IMG/VR virus record: IMGVR_UViG_3300036770_004953
Location: 1 to 55,105 of that record
Direction: 5' to 3' (one strand)
Source: a virus
Length of the DNA: 55,105 nucleotides
Position numbers and translations under genes: made by a program
Notes under the pieces: model-generated
Told to the model about the DNA's origin: nothing
Database searches by the model: none
The model's input: the letters and a program-made list of their open reading frames with translations, nothing else
Shown: piece after piece, positions 15,692 through 24,063 of the stretch
Position numbering within the stretch: the first letter of the stretch is position 1
How the letters are laid out: each line of letters begins with the position of its first letter

Positions 15692-16117
15692 ATGTCCGAA
15701 GATTCCACCGTAAAGGTTGCTGTTTTAGAGCAAAAGGTCATTGACCTAAAAGAGATCGTTCTTAAATTAGAAGAGGCGATCGAACGTATTAATGACGTAA
15801 ACTCCAACATCACCAAGATGCTAGCAGTTCACGAACAAAGAATCAATACGAACGAAGAAAACAGTCATAATATTTACCAAAAGGTCTGGGAAATTTCAGA
15901 AAAGCAAGACACAGATAAAATTGAGCTACTGACTAAGATCAATACACTCGATTCTCAAATTAAAGGTACAAGAAATAAATTCCTGATCGCATCCGCCTTT
16001 GTCCTGTTCCTGGGCTTCGTGATCCAGAACGCCGCCTTCTTCGAGAAAGTGTTGGAACTCGGACAAACCAAGAAGACCCTCTTGACAAATCCGGCAGAGT
16101 ATGGTAGACTGTTATGA
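15692..16117 (+). CDS. coiled-coil protein with C-terminal membrane anchor
   Basis: A 141-residue protein: a long heptad-rich coiled coil (residues about 8-100: 'KVAVLEQKVIDLKEIVLKLEEAIERINDVNSNITKMLAVHEQRI') followed by one hydrophobic segment 'KFLIASAFVLFLGFVIQNAAFF' and a short basic tail. The plan resembles XhlA-type haemolysin/holin-associated proteins, but no lysis role can be shown. It is a late gene with a GAGGAAA ribosome site. Confidence 0.65.
   Translation: MSEDSTVKVAVLEQKVIDLKEIVLKLEEAIERINDVNSNITKMLAVHEQRINTNEENSHNIYQKVWEISEKQDTDKIELLTKINTLDSQIKGTRNKFLIASAFVLFLGFVIQNAAFFEKVLELGQTKKTLLTNPAEYGRLL
16082..16110 (+). promoter_or_regulatory. promoter TTGACA-17-TAGACT before primase
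   Basis: TTGACA (16082-16087), 17 bases, TAGACT (16105-16110) with TGG before it. It has the same boxes as the helicase promoter at 8234 and lies 23 bases before the primase ATG. Confidence 0.7.
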
Positions 16118-16132
16118 CCTTGACACGACGGG

Positions 16133-17113
16133 ATGGATCACATTGATGAAAAGTACATAACTCTCTTATCTGGACGGCTAAATAAACTCAAGAAAGTTAA
16201 AAACGGGCTTTATAATTGCAGATGCCCCCTTTGCGGGGATTCTCAAAGAAATAAATCAAAGGCACGGGGATACTTTTATCAGGTAAACAACAATACGAAT
16301 TATAAATGCCATAACTGCGGCGCCAGTATGTCATTTAATAATTTCCTAAAGATTACCGATTCAGTTTTACACGCGCAGTTTTGTCTCGATAAATACACCG
16401 CAGGATTCACGGGTAAGAATTTTCCAGCAGAAGAACCAGAATTCTATACCAGTCAACCAGTATTTAAAGAAAAGCTTGATTTACCTAGGGCATCTGAAAA
16501 CCCAAACGTAAAAAGTTATCTTGAGTCAAGAAAGCTAGATCCAGATAAGTTTTATTATGCAAAAGAGTTTAAGAAATGGGTAAATTCTTTTAAACCCACG
16601 TTTAATGAAAAGGCGCTTTATTATGAGGAGGAACGAATTGTTATACCACTCCATTTAAACAAAAAAATTATTGGGATCCAAGGAAGAGCAATCGGCCCAT
16701 CTGATGTAAAGTATCTCACCATAATGCTTGATGAATCAACACCTAAAGTTTATGGTTATGATCGAGTAGATTTATCTAAATTTGTTTATGTTTTAGAAGG
16801 TCCATTTGACTCTGAATTTGTTGATAATTCTATCGCAATGTGTGGGGCGGATGTTAACATCTCGGATCTAAATATCTCTTACCCGGTCTATGTTTATGAC
16901 AATGAACCACGAAACATCGACATTCTTAAAAGGATGTTAAAGGTTATAGAACGTGGAGATTCAATTGTCATCTGGCCCGAAGCGAATCATTTAAAAGACA
17001 TCAATGAGATGGTTATCTCAGACATTGATGTTATGAGTCTTATTGAAAAAAATACATTCAATGGACTAGAAGCAAGTTTAAAGTTTAATTTTTGGAAAAA
17101 ACGAGACCTATGA
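16133..17113 (+). CDS. gp61: gp61 DNA primase
   Basis: A 326-residue primase. The N-terminal zinc finger is 'CRCPLCGD...YKCHNCGAS' (CxxC and CxxC pairs, about residues 27-66), which recognises the priming site. The TOPRIM core is 'VYVLEGPFDSEFV' (catalytic E) with 'PVYVYDNEPRN' downstream (the D-x-D-like motif). It makes the lagging-strand pentamer primers together with the gp41 helicase. The stop overlaps the nrdA start by ATGA, coupling primer synthesis and dNTP supply genes. Confidence 0.93.
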   Translation: MDHIDEKYITLLSGRLNKLKKVKNGLYNCRCPLCGDSQRNKSKARGYFYQVNNNTNYKCHNCGASMSFNNFLKITDSVLHAQFCLDKYTAGFTGKNFPAEEPEFYTSQPVFKEKLDLPRASENPNVKSYLESRKLDPDKFYYAKEFKKWVNSFKPTFNEKALYYEEERIVIPLHLNKKIIGIQGRAIGPSDVKYLTIMLDESTPKVYGYDRVDLSKFVYVLEGPFDSEFVDNSIAMCGADVNISDLNISYPVYVYDNEPRNIDILKRMLKVIERGDSIVIWPEANHLKDINEMVISDIDVMSLIEKNTFNGLEASLKFNFWKKRDL

Positions 17114-19842
17114 TTTCACAAGATATTAAAGTACAAAAGCGTAATGGCGCAATTGAACCCCTGATGCTGGATAAGCTGCATCTGATGGTTGAAGAGGCTT
17201 GCAAGGGTCTCTCAGGGGTCTCTGCATCGCAAGTAGAGATGAGTTCGGGCATCCAGTTTTATGACGGGATTTCCACCGAAGACATTCAAAAGGTTCTGAT
17301 CAAATCTGCATCGGATCTTATTAGTCTGGAAAGTCCTAACTATCAATTCGTTGCTGCTCGCCTTTTGCTTTTCTCTATCCGTAAGCAGATTTATGGTGGC
17401 CGAATTGATTTACCCCATCTATCGGAACACATCCGCCGTTGTGTGGATGTAGGTGTTTATGATGATCAAGTTTATAGTAATTACACCGAGGAAGAGATTG
17501 ATCGAATCAATTCTTTCATTGATCACGATCGAGATTTTATCTTTACCTTTGCAGGATTATCTCAGGTTGTTGATAAGTATCTTGTTCAAGATAGGTCCAC
17601 AGGACAGCTTTTTGAGACACCACAATTTATGTACGTGATGATCTCTTTGACTCTTTTTGCCAATTATCCCAAAGAGACAAGGCTGAATTATGTCAAGCGT
17701 TATTACGATGCTATCAGCAAGCACAAGATCAACATCCCAACACCTATTATGGCGGGGGTTAGAACCAAACTGAAGCAGTTTGCATCTTGTTGCCTTATTG
17801 ATGTGGATGATAGCCTTAAGAGCATCTATTCATCTGATAGTGCAATGATGGAGTACGTTTCTGGTCGGGCGGGTATTGGCCTGAACCTAGGTAGAATTCG
17901 GGGTATTGGTTCCAAAATCCGCAACGGTGAGGTTATTTCAACGGGTGTTATTCCCTTTGTTAAAAAGTTTGAGTCATCCCTTAACTCTTGTCACCAGGGA
18001 GGTGTAAGAAAGGGTAGTATGACCATTTACTTCCCAATCTGGCACCAAGAAATTGAGGACATTATCGTACTCAAGAATAATAAAGGAACAGAAGAAAACC
18101 GTGCTCGTAAGGTTGATTATGGTATTCAGCTATCCAAGATTTTTTATGAGAGGTTTATCAATAATCAAGAGATCACTCTATTCTCACCTCATAATGTTCC
18201 AGGACTTTATGAATCCTTTGGTATGCCAGGGTTTGATGAACTATACGTCAAGTATGAGAACGATCCATCTATTCCAAAGAAAAAAATCAGTGCCCAGACA
18301 CTTATTTTAGACTTGCTTAAAGAACGGGCAGAAACGGGTCGAATTTATCTGATGAACATCGACCACGCTAATTCTCATAGCCCATTCAAAGAACAGATTA
18401 CAATGAGTAATCTTTGTGTAGCAGGGGATACCAAAATTATTATTACTTATCCTGAACCAAAATACAATGATGTTGGTGAGATTTTTGATTGGGATGAAAC
18501 GATCGCCCAGATTGAAATTAGAGATTTAGAAAGTTACTTGGATGACCGAGAGAACTACGTTAGGTCTTCTGATTTAGACTCATCTAAGTTTCCTTTTGTA
18601 GAAGTCTTATGTTATAATTTTGATGAGGAATTTCGTGTATTTTCGGAAGTTACCAACTTTGCCCAGACTTCAGAGAAGGCCAAGGTTATAAAGATTACCG
18701 ACACCACTAGAGGAAACACCCTTACGGTAACCCCTGATCACGAGATTTATACTACCAATCGAGGTTATGTCAAGGCCGGTGAACTGGAGCCAACGGATAA
18801 ACTATTTTATGCAACAAGTCACATTAAGTATGAGTATGAGTGTTTTGAGTTAGACATTCAACATCTAGAGGAAGAGATTCCTGTTTATGACATTACAGTA
18901 AAGGATAGGCATAACTTCTTTGCCAATGACATTCTCGTTCATAACTGCACAGAGATTCTTATTCCTACTGATCCTATTCAAAAGCTAGAGGGTGAAGGAC
19001 AAATTGCTCTTTGTATCCTTTCTGCAATGAATGTTGGTAAAATCAAGTCTGATGAAGAACTTGAGGAAATGTGTGATCTGTCTGTAAGAGCCCTTGATGA
19101 GTTGATTGATTATCAGGATTATCCTGTTAATGCTGCAGAGTATTCAGCAAAGGCCAGAAGAACCTTAGGTGTTGGTATTATTGGACTTGCTCATTATTTC
19201 GCAAAACTTGGATTTAAGTATGAGGATCAAGCCGCAACTGATGCAGCCCACGGATTAGCCGAGAGTATTCAGTATTATCTTCTTAAGGCATCTAACCAGT
19301 TAGCCAAAGAAAAAGGTGTTTGTGAGTTTTATGATAAGACAACTTATTCTGAGGGTATCCTTCCGATTGATACTTATAAGAAAGAAGTTGATGAAATCTG
19401 TTCACAACCTCTTCAGCACGATTGGGAAGAGTTACGCCAAAGCATTCTTACTTATGGTCTGAGACACTCAACCCTCTCCTGCGCAATGCCAAGTGAAAGT
19501 TGCCTTTTCTGGGAACACAAAATCAAAACAACCGCTGGCTTTATGGATTTCCATCAAATTGCTGAGCACGGTGGTTTAGATTGGAGAGAGATTGAGATGA
19601 ATGATCAGATTGGATGGTATGATTTGAATACCCCAATTGAAGTGGAAACTCAAGACGGCAATAAAACCGTTGACAAGCTCTATTTCAATGGTCATAAGGA
19701 GGTTGCAACCATCACCTTTGAGGATGGCAGGGTTATCAATTGCACCCCAAATCACAAGTTTCTTGTCAAACTGGAGGATGGTTCAACAATCTGGAAACGG
19801 GTTTATGAACTGAACGAGAATGATGACGTAGTTGAATTTTAA
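17110..19842 (+). CDS. nrdA: NrdA N-terminal part, with a mini-intein and an N-terminal split intein
   Basis: A 910-codon gene for class Ia ribonucleotide reductase large subunit. The extein starts with an ATP-cone-type region ('VQKRNGAIEPLMLDKLH') and carries 'ASCCLIDVDDSLKSIY' (first active-site cysteine, E. coli C225) and 'ALCILSAMNVG' (C462). A mini-intein (18415-18945) sits just before the catalytic thiyl-radical cysteine of 'SNLCTEI' (E. coli C439). After 'CAMPSES' the frame runs into a second intein and stops 113 residues later. Without inteins this part gives 620 residues and the next gene 145: together 765, the size of E. coli NrdA (761). Start ATG 17110 overlaps the primase stop; activity requires protein splicing in cis and in trans. 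Confidence 0.95.
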   Translation: MISQDIKVQKRNGAIEPLMLDKLHLMVEEACKGLSGVSASQVEMSSGIQFYDGISTEDIQKVLIKSASDLISLESPNYQFVAARLLLFSIRKQIYGGRIDLPHLSEHIRRCVDVGVYDDQVYSNYTEEEIDRINSFIDHDRDFIFTFAGLSQVVDKYLVQDRSTGQLFETPQFMYVMISLTLFANYPKETRLNYVKRYYDAISKHKINIPTPIMAGVRTKLKQFASCCLIDVDDSLKSIYSSDSAMMEYVSGRAGIGLNLGRIRGIGSKIRNGEVISTGVIPFVKKFESSLNSCHQGGVRKGSMTIYFPIWHQEIEDIIVLKNNKGTEENRARKVDYGIQLSKIFYERFINNQEITLFSPHNVPGLYESFGMPGFDELYVKYENDPSIPKKKISAQTLILDLLKERAETGRIYLMNIDHANSHSPFKEQITMSNLCVAGDTKIIITYPEPKYNDVGEIFDWDETIAQIEIRDLESYLDDRENYVRSSDLDSSKFPFVEVLCYNFDEEFRVFSEVTNFAQTSEKAKVIKITDTTRGNTLTVTPDHEIYTTNRGYVKAGELEPTDKLFYATSHIKYEYECFELDIQHLEEEIPVYDITVKDRHNFFANDILVHNCTEILIPTDPIQKLEGEGQIALCILSAMNVGKIKSDEELEEMCDLSVRALDELIDYQDYPVNAAEYSAKARRTLGVGIIGLAHYFAKLGFKYEDQAATDAAHGLAESIQYYLLKASNQLAKEKGVCEFYDKTTYSEGILPIDTYKKEVDEICSQPLQHDWEELRQSILTYGLRHSTLSCAMPSESCLFWEHKIKTTAGFMDFHQIAEHGGLDWREIEMNDQIGWYDLNTPIEVETQDGNKTVDKLYFNGHKEVATITFEDGRVINCTPNHKFLVKLEDGSTIWKRVYELNENDDVVEF
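18415..18945 (+). other. mini-intein in NrdA (177 aa), inserted before the radical cysteine
   Basis: Protein-splicing element: it begins with Cys in 'CVAGDTKIIIT' (block A), has block B 'TLTVTPDHEIYTTN' (TxxH), and ends in 'VYDITVKDRHNFFANDILVHN' (blocks F and G, H-N), with Cys as the +1 residue of the C-extein. At 177 residues, with no LAGLIDADG or HNH motif, it is a mini-intein that has lost any homing endonuclease. All residues needed for splicing are visible. Confidence 0.95.
19501..19839 (+). other. N-half of a naturally split intein (113 aa)
   Basis: It begins at Cys 19501 ('CLFWEHKIKTTAG') straight after the NrdA sequence 'CAMPSES'. Block B is 'VINCTPNHKFLVK' (TxxH), and the half ends '...WKRVYELNENDDVVEF' at a TAA. 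The first block differs from the usual C-L-x-G-D-T start. The other half is encoded by the next gene. Confidence 0.93.
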
Positions 19843-19875
19843 TTAACAATCCTTAACCATAACCTAAAGAGAAAA

Positions 19876-20418
19876 ATGAAAGTAAAATCAATCCAGTTTA
19901 ACGGCGACATTCTCCCCACCTATGACATTGAGGTACCAGAGGTCCATCATTACAATTGTGAGGGATTAGTTTCCCACAATAGTTCAGTTTGCTCTAACAG
20001 CACCAACGGAATCGAACCTCCTAGAGGATTCTTATCAATCAAAAAGTCTAAGAAAGGTCCCATCAAGCAGATCGTTCCTCAGTATTCAACACTCAAGAAT
20101 AATTACACCCTGCTATGGGATATGAAGAGCAATGAGGGTTACTTCAACATTGTTGCAGTATTCCAAAAGTTCTTTGATCAAACAATCAGTGCTAACTGGA
20201 ATTATAATCCAGAGATGTATCCTAATAATGAAGTGCCAATGAGTGTTATTGTAAGAGACTTCCTTTCTCATTACAAGAAAGGCCATAAAACGGCTTATTA
20301 TCATAACACTTATGATGGAAAATCTGACGAACCCAAGGAAGATTCGACAGAATTAAATAATCTTGTAGAAGAGTTATTACAAGCCGATGACGAAGTATGT
20401 GACAGTTGCGCAATTTGA
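19876..20418 (+). CDS. nrdA: C-half of split intein fused to NrdA C-terminal part
   Basis: A 180-residue gene starting 33 bases after the stop of the N-part, with its own ribosome site (AAAGAG, 8 bases before ATG). Residues 1-35 are the intein C-half, MKVKSIQFNGDILPTYDIEV then 'HHYNCEGLVSHN', ending in H-N before Ser. Residues 36-180 continue NrdA: 'SSVCSNSTNGIEPPRGF' (E. coli '...SSQISNATNGIEPPRGY'), the 'YTLLWDM' segment, and the C-terminal redox pair in 'EVCDSCAI'. Trans-splicing with the preceding protein restores NrdA across the phosphate-binding loop 'MPSE|SS'. No endonuclease gene lies between the halves. Confidence 0.94.
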   Translation: MKVKSIQFNGDILPTYDIEVPEVHHYNCEGLVSHNSSVCSNSTNGIEPPRGFLSIKKSKKGPIKQIVPQYSTLKNNYTLLWDMKSNEGYFNIVAVFQKFFDQTISANWNYNPEMYPNNEVPMSVIVRDFLSHYKKGHKTAYYHNTYDGKSDEPKEDSTELNNLVEELLQADDEVCDSCAI

Positions 20419-20429
20419 GGAGATTAAAA

Positions 20430-22544
20430 ATGATTAAGGGAATGACCGTTTTCAATACTGATGATGTTAATACAACAAGATCCCCAATGTTCTTCGGACC
20501 TCCTCTGGGGGTCCAAAGATACGATGTTTATAAGTACCCTGAGTTTGATAAGCTAACCCAACAACAGCTAAGTTTTTTTTGGAGACCTGAAGAAGTATCC
20601 CTTCAGAAGGATCGCTCTGATTATCTGACTCTAAGACCAGAGCAAAAGCACATCTTTACCTCTAATTTAAAGTACCAGATTCTTCTTGATAGTGTTCAAG
20701 GCAGAGGCCCTGGAATGGCCTTTATTCCTTATTGCTCGCTACCTGAACTGGAGTCTTGTATGACAGTGTGGGAATTTATGGAGATGATTCATTCCCGCTC
20801 TTATACCCACATTATTAAGAATGTTTATGCAAATCCATCAGAAGTATTCGATACGATTATCAATGATGAGATGATTCTAGAAAGAGCATCATCTGTCACT
20901 GAATCTTATGATGATTTTATTAATTCTGCCCAGCAGTATGGTAGCACTGAATTATGGAAATTTGCTAATGAAGGGGTCGATCTGGGCAAAGACGAACGCC
21001 ACGAACTCAAGAGAAAACTCTATCGGGCTGTTATGAATGTTAACATCCTAGAGGGTATTCGTTTCTATGTAAGTTTCGCTTGCTCATTTGCCTTTGGTGA
21101 GCTAAAACTTATGGAAGGATCTGCAAAGATTATTTCCTTGATTTCAAGAGACGAGTCTTGTTTTGTTAAAGGGACCGAGATCCTAACCACAACTGGTTGG
21201 AAAAAGTTCGAAGACCTTAATAAGACAGAACTTGTGGCCCAGTATAAGGCTGATGGCAGTATTGAGTTCGTAAGACCATCTCATTACACCAGAAAGCATC
21301 ATAAGGGTCTGATCTACCAATTTTCAGATAAAAACCATCAATTTAATCAGGCAGTAACCCCTGACCATAGAATCATCTGGAGAGATGCAGTCTCTGGTGA
21401 AATTATGGAAAATACTGCAGAGAAGTATAAACCTACTTCGCTAAAAGAGTTTATTTCAACTGGATTTAAGAATGAAGGTAGAGATTCACTAACTTATGAT
21501 GAAAGACTGAAGATCGCAATTCAGGCCGTGGGTCGTCATAACATTTATGATGATGCCATTAGACTTAACTCTTTAGATCATGAACAAATTGATAGATTGG
21601 AGCACATTTTAATTAGTCTTGATTATGATTATGTTATTGAAGGATCGCAGAGTGATAGTGATCAAGAAATTGATTTTTCATTAGGAAATAGGTTTGATTG
21701 TAGCATAGAAACTGTTGTTGATACTAATGGTCTAGAAGATTTTTCTTGGGTTGATCTTAATAGTGTAAGCGGTCATTGGTGCCGCGAGTTTATTGAGGAA
21801 GTTTCCAAGTGGGATCGAAATCACGTTATGAAAATGGATTATGGCATCAATTTTCATTTAACAGTTAAAGGGACACAAGCTGCAGATACTCTACAAGCTG
21901 CAGATACTCTACAAGCTATTGCATCACTATCCGGTTGGACGTGTTATAGAGATAATCCATTTGATGATTGTTATTATTTCAGCATTAGAACTCAAAAAGA
22001 AACTTATAGTTCTGAAACATCTGATAATGTTGTTAAAACTTATGATTATGATGATGAGGTATTCTGTGTTACCGTTCCTAGCGGAATGATTGTTGTTCGT
22101 TATGATGATAAGGTTGTTGTCTCTGGTAACTGTCATCTTAACATCACTCAAAAAATTCTTAATAAGTGGAGTAAGGGTGATGATCCTGAAATGATTCAGA
22201 TTATCAAGGAAGAAGAGCCTCGTGTTTATAAGATGTTTGAGACCGCCGTTAATGAAGAAAAGCGGTGGGCGACTTATCTCTTTAAGGGTGGTTCTATGAT
22301 CGGTCTAAATGATAAATTACTCTGTAATTATGTTGAATGGATTGCTAATCGTAGAATGAAGGCAATCGGCCTAAGACCTGTTTATGAAATTCCCGCCAAG
22401 AATAACCCACTTCCTTGGACTGAACACTGGCTCAATAGCCGAAATGTTCAAGAAGCCCCAATGGAAACGGAAAAAGAAAGTTATCTTGTTGGTGCCATTA
22501 AACAGGACATTGAGGTTAATGCATTTGCGGACTTTAAGCTCTAA
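20430..22544 (+). CDS. nrdB: NrdB radical-generating subunit with an intein
   Basis: A 704-codon gene, which gives 380 residues after removal of the 324-residue intein (E. coli NrdB: 376). The extein has 'VWEFMEMIHSRSYTHII', which holds the E115, H118 and radical Y122 equivalents; 'EGIRFYVSFACSFAFGE' (E204 region); and 'SRDES|CHLN', where E238 and H241 equivalents are separated by the intein. The C-terminus 'IEVNAFADFKL' is the peptide that docks into NrdA. The frame opens at 20406, but ATG 20430 after TTGAGGAGAT is the likely start. The gene follows the NrdA C-part by 11 bases. Confidence 0.95.
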   Translation: MIKGMTVFNTDDVNTTRSPMFFGPPLGVQRYDVYKYPEFDKLTQQQLSFFWRPEEVSLQKDRSDYLTLRPEQKHIFTSNLKYQILLDSVQGRGPGMAFIPYCSLPELESCMTVWEFMEMIHSRSYTHIIKNVYANPSEVFDTIINDEMILERASSVTESYDDFINSAQQYGSTELWKFANEGVDLGKDERHELKRKLYRAVMNVNILEGIRFYVSFACSFAFGELKLMEGSAKIISLISRDESCFVKGTEILTTTGWKKFEDLNKTELVAQYKADGSIEFVRPSHYTRKHHKGLIYQFSDKNHQFNQAVTPDHRIIWRDAVSGEIMENTAEKYKPTSLKEFISTGFKNEGRDSLTYDERLKIAIQAVGRHNIYDDAIRLNSLDHEQIDRLEHILISLDYDYVIEGSQSDSDQEIDFSLGNRFDCSIETVVDTNGLEDFSWVDLNSVSGHWCREFIEEVSKWDRNHVMKMDYGINFHLTVKGTQAADTLQAADTLQAIASLSGWTCYRDNPFDDCYYFSIRTQKETYSSETSDNVVKTYDYDDEVFCVTVPSGMIVVRYDDKVVVSGNCHLNITQKILNKWSKGDDPEMIQIIKEEEPRVYKMFETAVNEEKRWATYLFKGGSMIGLNDKLLCNYVEWIANRRMKAIGLRPVYEIPAKNNPLPWTEHWLNSRNVQEAPMETEKESYLVGAIKQDIEVNAFADFKL
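21159..22130 (+). other. intein in NrdB with degenerate LAGLIDADG domain (324 aa)
   Basis: It starts at Cys 'CFVKGTEILTTTGWKKFEDL', has block B 'AVTPDHRIIW', and ends 'VVVSGN' before Cys. Block G is therefore G-N instead of H-N, a known variation. In the middle 'LKIAIQAVGRHN' and 'WCREFIEEVSKWDRN' correspond to the two LAGLIDADG motifs. The first lacks the acidic residue (AVG for ADG), so homing cleavage is probably lost. The domain also holds a tandem 18-bp duplication at 21875-21910. Confidence 0.9.
21875..21910 (+). repeat. tandem 18-bp repeat inside the NrdB intein
   Basis: ACAAGCTGCAGATACTCT occurs twice (21875-21892, 21893-21910), adding six residues (QAADTL) in frame. Such slippage is tolerated in a decaying endonuclease domain. 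Confidence 0.95.
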
Positions 22545-22559
22545 TAAGACTCTCTTTTT

Positions 22560-22567
22560 CTAAATAA
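22560..22567 (+). promoter_or_regulatory. late promoter CTAAATAA
   Basis: CTAAATAA, 27 bases before the ATG at 22594; it separates the early reductase operon from the late gene. Confidence 0.7.
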
Positions 22568-22593
22568 TACAGACGATAGAAAGCCTTATTACA

Positions 22594-23853
22594 ATGTCTT
22601 ATTACCTTTCAGAAGCCTACGAAAACCTCTATAATCCTAGGATAGATTCGGTTGTTGATGATAATCTTCAGTTCATTGATTTTATGAGCGATGAGGACAT
22701 TCAAGAAGTTGTTGAATCTGTATTCTGGGAACTCCGTGATTATGGTAATACTTTAGAGGAATCTCTTGATACTCTTTCCCTTATCACTACGGATGAGGTT
22801 ATTACAGAGGCTTATGATGACATTCTTCTTGAGTTTAAAATGAGTGAGGCGGAACGCACCAAATTAGCCGGAAAAGTTGCTAGAGGTAGAGGACTTAAAT
22901 ACGCGCAGAAACTTGCTGATAAGGGTCGCCGCGAACAACGCACTGCCCGAATTCAAGGAGCGGTGAGTTCAGTCCGTAAGCGTGTTGATGGCCCTATTTC
23001 AAGAGCCAAGGCAGCTTTTAAAGGTGCTCAGGGTGGTCTAGGTAAAGCAGCTCAAGAGGGTAAGGCTAAACTAGGTAAACTACTTCGCCGGGGTATTAAG
23101 GCTGTTGCAGGTGAGGTGAGGGCAACTGGTAGGGGCATTGGTCGTGTTGGTAAATCTATCGAAAAGCGTGGTGCCACAGCCTCTCAGGCCGGCCTAAAAT
23201 CACGCCAGGCTGGTAGAGTGGGTTCAGGTGGTCAAATGCAGTTAGTGTTTGAGCCAACTGCCCAAGAAAAAACTGGTGGAACTGTATCAAAAGTCGGAAG
23301 AGCTATTCGTAAGGTTGGGGCTGCAATCGCACGCACACCATCTAAAGTAAAATCCGAGTTATCCGGCGGCAAGAATAAGGCTAAACTTGCTCAAATGCGT
23401 GCAGCAAGAGCATCTAGAGCCTCTGCAACTCCTGATACATCTGCCTTTGAGCGCAAGGGATTTGATGTAACTAAAAAGAGTAGCACCGCAGTTCGCCCCA
23501 AAGGTAAGCAAACTACTGCAAAAGGAGTTCCTTATTCTAGCTTATCCCCTCAGAAAGCGAAAGAATCTGGTAGAATGCAATCTGTTTCTCGTCAACGTAG
23601 AGAAGCTGGCCCTTCAAGTGCTAGAGTTGCACCTGGAACCACGGGTGAAAGAAGTAAAAAGAAAGAAAAAGGTGGCGCAACTTATGATGAAAGAGGCCGT
23701 CGTCTAAGAGAAGATTATGATCTTATTCTTGATAAGATTCTTAGTGATCTAATCAGCGAAGGTTATGCTGAAAACGAGGAATCAGCACTAAACATTCTTA
23801 ATAATCTCAATGAAGAGACTATTAATGAGCTGGTTCAAGAATATCTCGACTGA
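22594..23853 (+). CDS. virion-associated protein, paralogue of the 10253/12495 proteins
   Basis: A 419-residue protein. The N-terminus MSYYLSEAYENLYNP and the module 'SDEDIQEVVESVFWELRDYGNTLEESLDTLSLITTDEVITEAYDDILLEF' (about residues 31-81) match the plan of the proteins at 10253 and 12495. It is followed by about 280 residues rich in K, R, G, A and S, and an acidic helical end 'DLILDKILSDLISEGYAENEESALNILNNLNEETINELVQEYLD', which repeats the module motif. A DNA-contacting internal head protein is a reasonable guess. Late promoter before, terminator after. Confidence 0.55.
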   Translation: MSYYLSEAYENLYNPRIDSVVDDNLQFIDFMSDEDIQEVVESVFWELRDYGNTLEESLDTLSLITTDEVITEAYDDILLEFKMSEAERTKLAGKVARGRGLKYAQKLADKGRREQRTARIQGAVSSVRKRVDGPISRAKAAFKGAQGGLGKAAQEGKAKLGKLLRRGIKAVAGEVRATGRGIGRVGKSIEKRGATASQAGLKSRQAGRVGSGGQMQLVFEPTAQEKTGGTVSKVGRAIRKVGAAIARTPSKVKSELSGGKNKAKLAQMRAARASRASATPDTSAFERKGFDVTKKSSTAVRPKGKQTTAKGVPYSSLSPQKAKESGRMQSVSRQRREAGPSSARVAPGTTGERSKKKEKGGATYDERGRRLREDYDLILDKILSDLISEGYAENEESALNILNNLNEETINELVQEYLD

Positions 23854-23880
23854 TAACCGCCACAAAACCTAATAAATAAA

Positions 23881-23904
23881 AGAGCCAACCACAGGCTCTT
23901 TTTT
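23881..23904 (+). terminator. rho-independent terminator
   Basis: AGAGCC (23881-23886), loop AACCACA, GGCTCT (23894-23899), then T-run. Confidence 0.9.
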
Positions 23905-23910
23905 AATGCT

Positions 23911-24063
23911 ATGATTCATCCCACTGATGTTTACACCTTAAAGGCAAAGGTCCATAAGTTGAAACATAAACTTTATGCCGAGCCATCAAACATTCACGAA
24001 AAGCAGCTAGCAGAGCGTTATCTTAACGAAGTCTTGTTTCTTCTAGAAGAACTGAGGCCCTAA
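23911..24063 (+). CDS. small helical protein (50 aa), unknown
   Basis: The frame from ATG 23911 gives MIHPTDVYTLKAKVHKLKHK, then 'LYAEPSNIHEKQLAERYLNEVLFLLEELRP'. The amphipathic helices look like a real protein. However, it starts right after a terminator with no obvious ribosome site or promoter, and its last 41 bases overlap the antisense nuclease gene tail to tail. Moderate support only. Confidence 0.45.
   Translation: MIHPTDVYTLKAKVHKLKHKLYAEPSNIHEKQLAERYLNEVLFLLEELRP

Noticed and set aside
19843-19875. Homing endonuclease between the nrdA halves
   Set aside because: The gap is only 33 bases.
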